Positions 5,601 to 6,024 of a stretch of 6,024 nucleotides of DNA are shown here, piece by piece (position 1 is the stretch's first letter; each line of letters starts with the position of its first letter). The position numbers and the translations under genes were made by a program. This stretch comes from CAYOFK01 sp964403185 (GTDB lineage Bacteria > Bacteroidota > Bacteroidia > Bacteroidales > VadinHA17). Below the pieces are notes generated by a model, which did no database searches, was not told the origin of the DNA, and saw nothing but the letters and a program-made list of their open reading frames with translations. The stretch covers positions 1 through 6,024 of the forward strand of contig CAYOFK010000165.1 of the NCBI GenBank assembly GCA_964403185.1. The letters are read 5' to 3'.

Positions 5601-6024
5601 GTCAAAACAATGGAACCTGCCTCCAGGTTTGCAGAAGCAAAAAATCCTGTGATCACTGTTTCCCCGTTTGAATCAAAAGAAACTCCGGTTCCGCGGTCTT
5701 CGAGGGTACCTGAGGTTTCCTCTGCACCAATGGCATTACCTTCGAGGTCATATTTTGCAAATCCGGTGTTGATATTTGTCAGGGAACCACTGTCCAGGGT
5801 ATCCTGGTTAAAAATCACCTGTCCTGCATAATTCCCGGCAAATTGCACCACATTATTGAAATAGGCAAGGCCATAGGCATTATCATCTCCGGCATTTCCG
5901 TTCCTGCGGACCCATTGCAGTACCCCACTGCGGTTATACTTTGTAATATACATGTCTGATGCTCCAAAGCCATAAACAGGGCTGCCGGCCAGGGCATCCG
6001 TACTGTCAAAAGTAACCGGTGCCG
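2444..6024 (-). CDS. Large T9SS-secreted surface protein with SprB-type repeats, 5' partial
   Basis: The frame is open from the TAA at 2444-2446 to the right edge, giving about 1192 residues of an unfinished protein. ATG at 5951-5953 is internal: the codons upstream of it (VTFDSTDALAGSPVYGFGASD) continue the same repeat pattern. Layout from the N-terminal side: beta-propeller-like repeats (5546-6024), twelve SprB-type repeats (2717-5545), a short linker, then a type A C-terminal sorting domain (2444-2683) with YPNP near its start. Such proteins cross the outer membrane through the type IX secretion system and are attached to the surface or released. SprB itself is the gliding adhesin of Flavobacterium; here only the repeat type is shared, so gliding should not be assumed. 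A signal peptide is expected off the window. The gene converges on the methyltransferase-like gene with a 34-bp gap. Function is probably adhesion or surface display (inference). Confidence 0.93.
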   Translation of the reverse strand, partial: APVTFDSTDALAGSPVYGFGASDMYITKYNRSGVLQWVRRNGNAGDDNAYGLAYFNNVVQFAGNYAGQVIFNQDTLDSGSLTNINTGFAKYDLEGNAIGAEETSGTLEDRGTGVSFDSNGETVITGFFASANLEAGSIVLTNTGSPAMDGFVFKYEYPFTVVFSKIKYPGCIGGTDGELVATPYFGVTPYSYSWSHDPGLTDSTATGLAAGDYTVTVTDGNNQTVSITVSILERSSITINGSVSNVSCYNGNDGAVDITVSGGTGSKTYLWSTSDGSGLKPAMEDQSGLSAGVYQITATDENGCTASASFVVPEPGPVSFGGSVVTDIAYPEGGNGAISLSVNGGTPDYSYSWAGPEGYVSNEKDIDSLGKEGIYSILIVDANACQADTSFTIVSNKNEFMAFINIKKDVSCYGGSDGEATVTVLGAQGTLHYVWEDSEGQKIGKDCPTIVGLKAGDYMVTVYDYRKCHVYAFVTINEPDAPLEGTIAGQDVRCFGEQNGIADLSVQGGTPPYAYEWSTGATSEDLTGLVAGTYTVVVTDANDCVFRAGVTISEPEPIQSEIVLDNELFCNGDRNAAATLTVSGGTEPYSYLWDDPASQNTPTAINLGAGIYTVAVTDSNGCIESGEIKIEEPPAINISFDYMNVSCFGGEDGSVDAIVQGGTPPYNYQWSNGGMGSSMNNIVAGIYTLTITDDNQCQGTAGIEIMEPPELIISSSLVMDITCFGYQDGEINIAGTGGTGPMTYSLSPGDVVNETGVFQNLPSGDYTILITDANGCEIQTNVTVSEPGPIKNKVITENKLLCYGDNNAAVTVIVSGGIQPYSYQWDDPGSQNTPTATNLGAGIYMVEVTDANGCMETGDIEILEPQPIGVSIDHMDVSCFGGSNGAVDALVQGGTPPYNYLWSNGGMGSSMNNIQAGVYSLMVSDLNQCRKTDSIEIMQPTEILILSSTLTDITCFDQQDGEINIVATGGVEPLIYQLDPIDMVNGTGIFSGLASGNYMVQVNDANNCGPVIMENLVLSEPEAISIDSLISADETAGGANDGMITVFASGGTTPLSYTLNPGSVQNQTGEFEDLKSGTYTIDVSDANSCGPVSTGDIFIGNLDVNELELTMTASVYPNPTEGFVHVIIKGGMNAVQLEIINMNGKMIYREEIKADFKDAFVKEIDISDQPGGIYLLRITGEKTVRSEKIVLK
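2717..5545 (-). repeat. Array of twelve SprB-type repeats (75-86 residues each)
   Basis: Each unit follows the pattern: strand, C(Y/F)GxxDG, a strand ending in GGTxPYxYxW, then a short variable part, LxAGxYTVxVTDxNGC, and a closing strand ending (E)P. Unit boundaries from the N-terminal side are 5545-5315, 5314-5072, 5071-4814, 4813-4577, 4576-4352, 4351-4118, 4117-3893, 3892-3656, 3655-3422, 3421-3197, 3196-2954 and 2953-2717. Nine units (2 and 4-11) keep both conserved cysteines, which could form a disulfide outside the cell. Unit 1 keeps only the first; units 3 and 12 keep only the second. The first three units are the most divergent. Confidence 0.9.
2954..4351 (-). repeat. Duplicated three-unit block within the SprB array
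   Basis: Units 6-7-8 (4351-3656, 696 bp) and units 9-10-11 (3655-2954, 702 bp) are near copies in the same order. Unit 6 matches 9 (WDDPxSQNTPTAxNLGAGIY), unit 7 matches 10 (QGGTPPYNYxWSNGGMGSS, then MNNI), and unit 8 matches 11 (DITCF...QDGEINI...TG). Units 6 and 9 are the same length (234 bp), as are 7 and 10 (225 bp). At DNA level, for example, TGCTTCCCATCC begins at both 3295 and 3991, 696 bases apart. This is a tandem duplication of a block of about 232 residues, later diverged. Confidence 0.92.
5546..6024 (-). other. Beta-propeller-like repeat region (SBBP-type), partial
   Basis: The roughly 159 residues before the SprB array contain three units of about 50 residues, each with a strand of the form (D/G)xx(Y/F)xxKY: SDMYITKYNRSGVLQW, NTGFAKYDLEGNAIG and MDGFVFKYEYPF. 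Between them lie GLAY, VQFAGNYAG and TVITGFFA strands. This matches the SBBP type of beta-propeller repeat common at the N-terminal side of Bacteroidota surface proteins. More blades are expected beyond the right edge. Confidence 0.7.

Noticed and set aside
5499..5831. 110-residue open frame on the + strand
   Set aside because: Antisense shadow of the beta-propeller and first SprB unit; no start signal or family pattern.

Overview
This is Bacteroidota chromosomal DNA. The clearest sign is the long minus-strand gene on the right. It encodes an exported protein with twelve SprB-type repeats and a C-terminal type IX secretion (T9SS) sorting domain, a combination characteristic of that phylum. 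A tRNA gene without an encoded CCA end and genes without strong Shine-Dalgarno sequences fit the same placement. Genus cannot be read from the window.

Layout, left to right. (1) Positions 1-70 hold the 3' part of a tRNA-Ala(GGC), followed by an intrinsic terminator at 87-117. (2) Positions 118-353 carry no intact gene but two apparent coding remnants in one + strand frame: a piece resembling the N-terminus of an AAA/ORC-type ATPase (132-293) that stops where the Walker A should be completed, and a short piece of an IS3-family OrfA transposase (297-353). The IS piece overlaps the stop codon of the next gene and contains a strong inverted repeat (302-333). (3) Positions 349-1422, minus strand, encode an apparently intact family 9 glycosyltransferase (heptosyltransferase-like). 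(4) Positions 1423-1734 form a 312-bp gap between divergent genes. Much of it is a decayed second copy of a family 9 glycosyltransferase (about 1531-1690, minus strand), with an in-frame stop and a frameshift. (5) Positions 1735-2409, plus strand, encode a SAM-dependent methyltransferase-like protein with an N-terminal hydrophobic anchor. (6) Positions 2444-6024, minus strand, are the C-terminal part (about 1192 residues) of a very large surface protein: beta-propeller-like repeats, then twelve SprB-type repeats, then the T9SS sorting domain. Its true start lies beyond the right edge.

The glycosyltransferase, its dead relative and the methyltransferase suggest the edge of a surface-polysaccharide or LPS gene set, and the large protein is a separate surface or adhesion product. 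No operon joins them: neighbouring genes are divergent or convergent. The left 350 bp looks like a site of repeated insertion and deletion beside a tRNA gene. I did not see a complete undescribed system. The most informative features are the layered remnants and the two-level repeat structure of the surface protein, in which a block of three SprB repeats has been duplicated.
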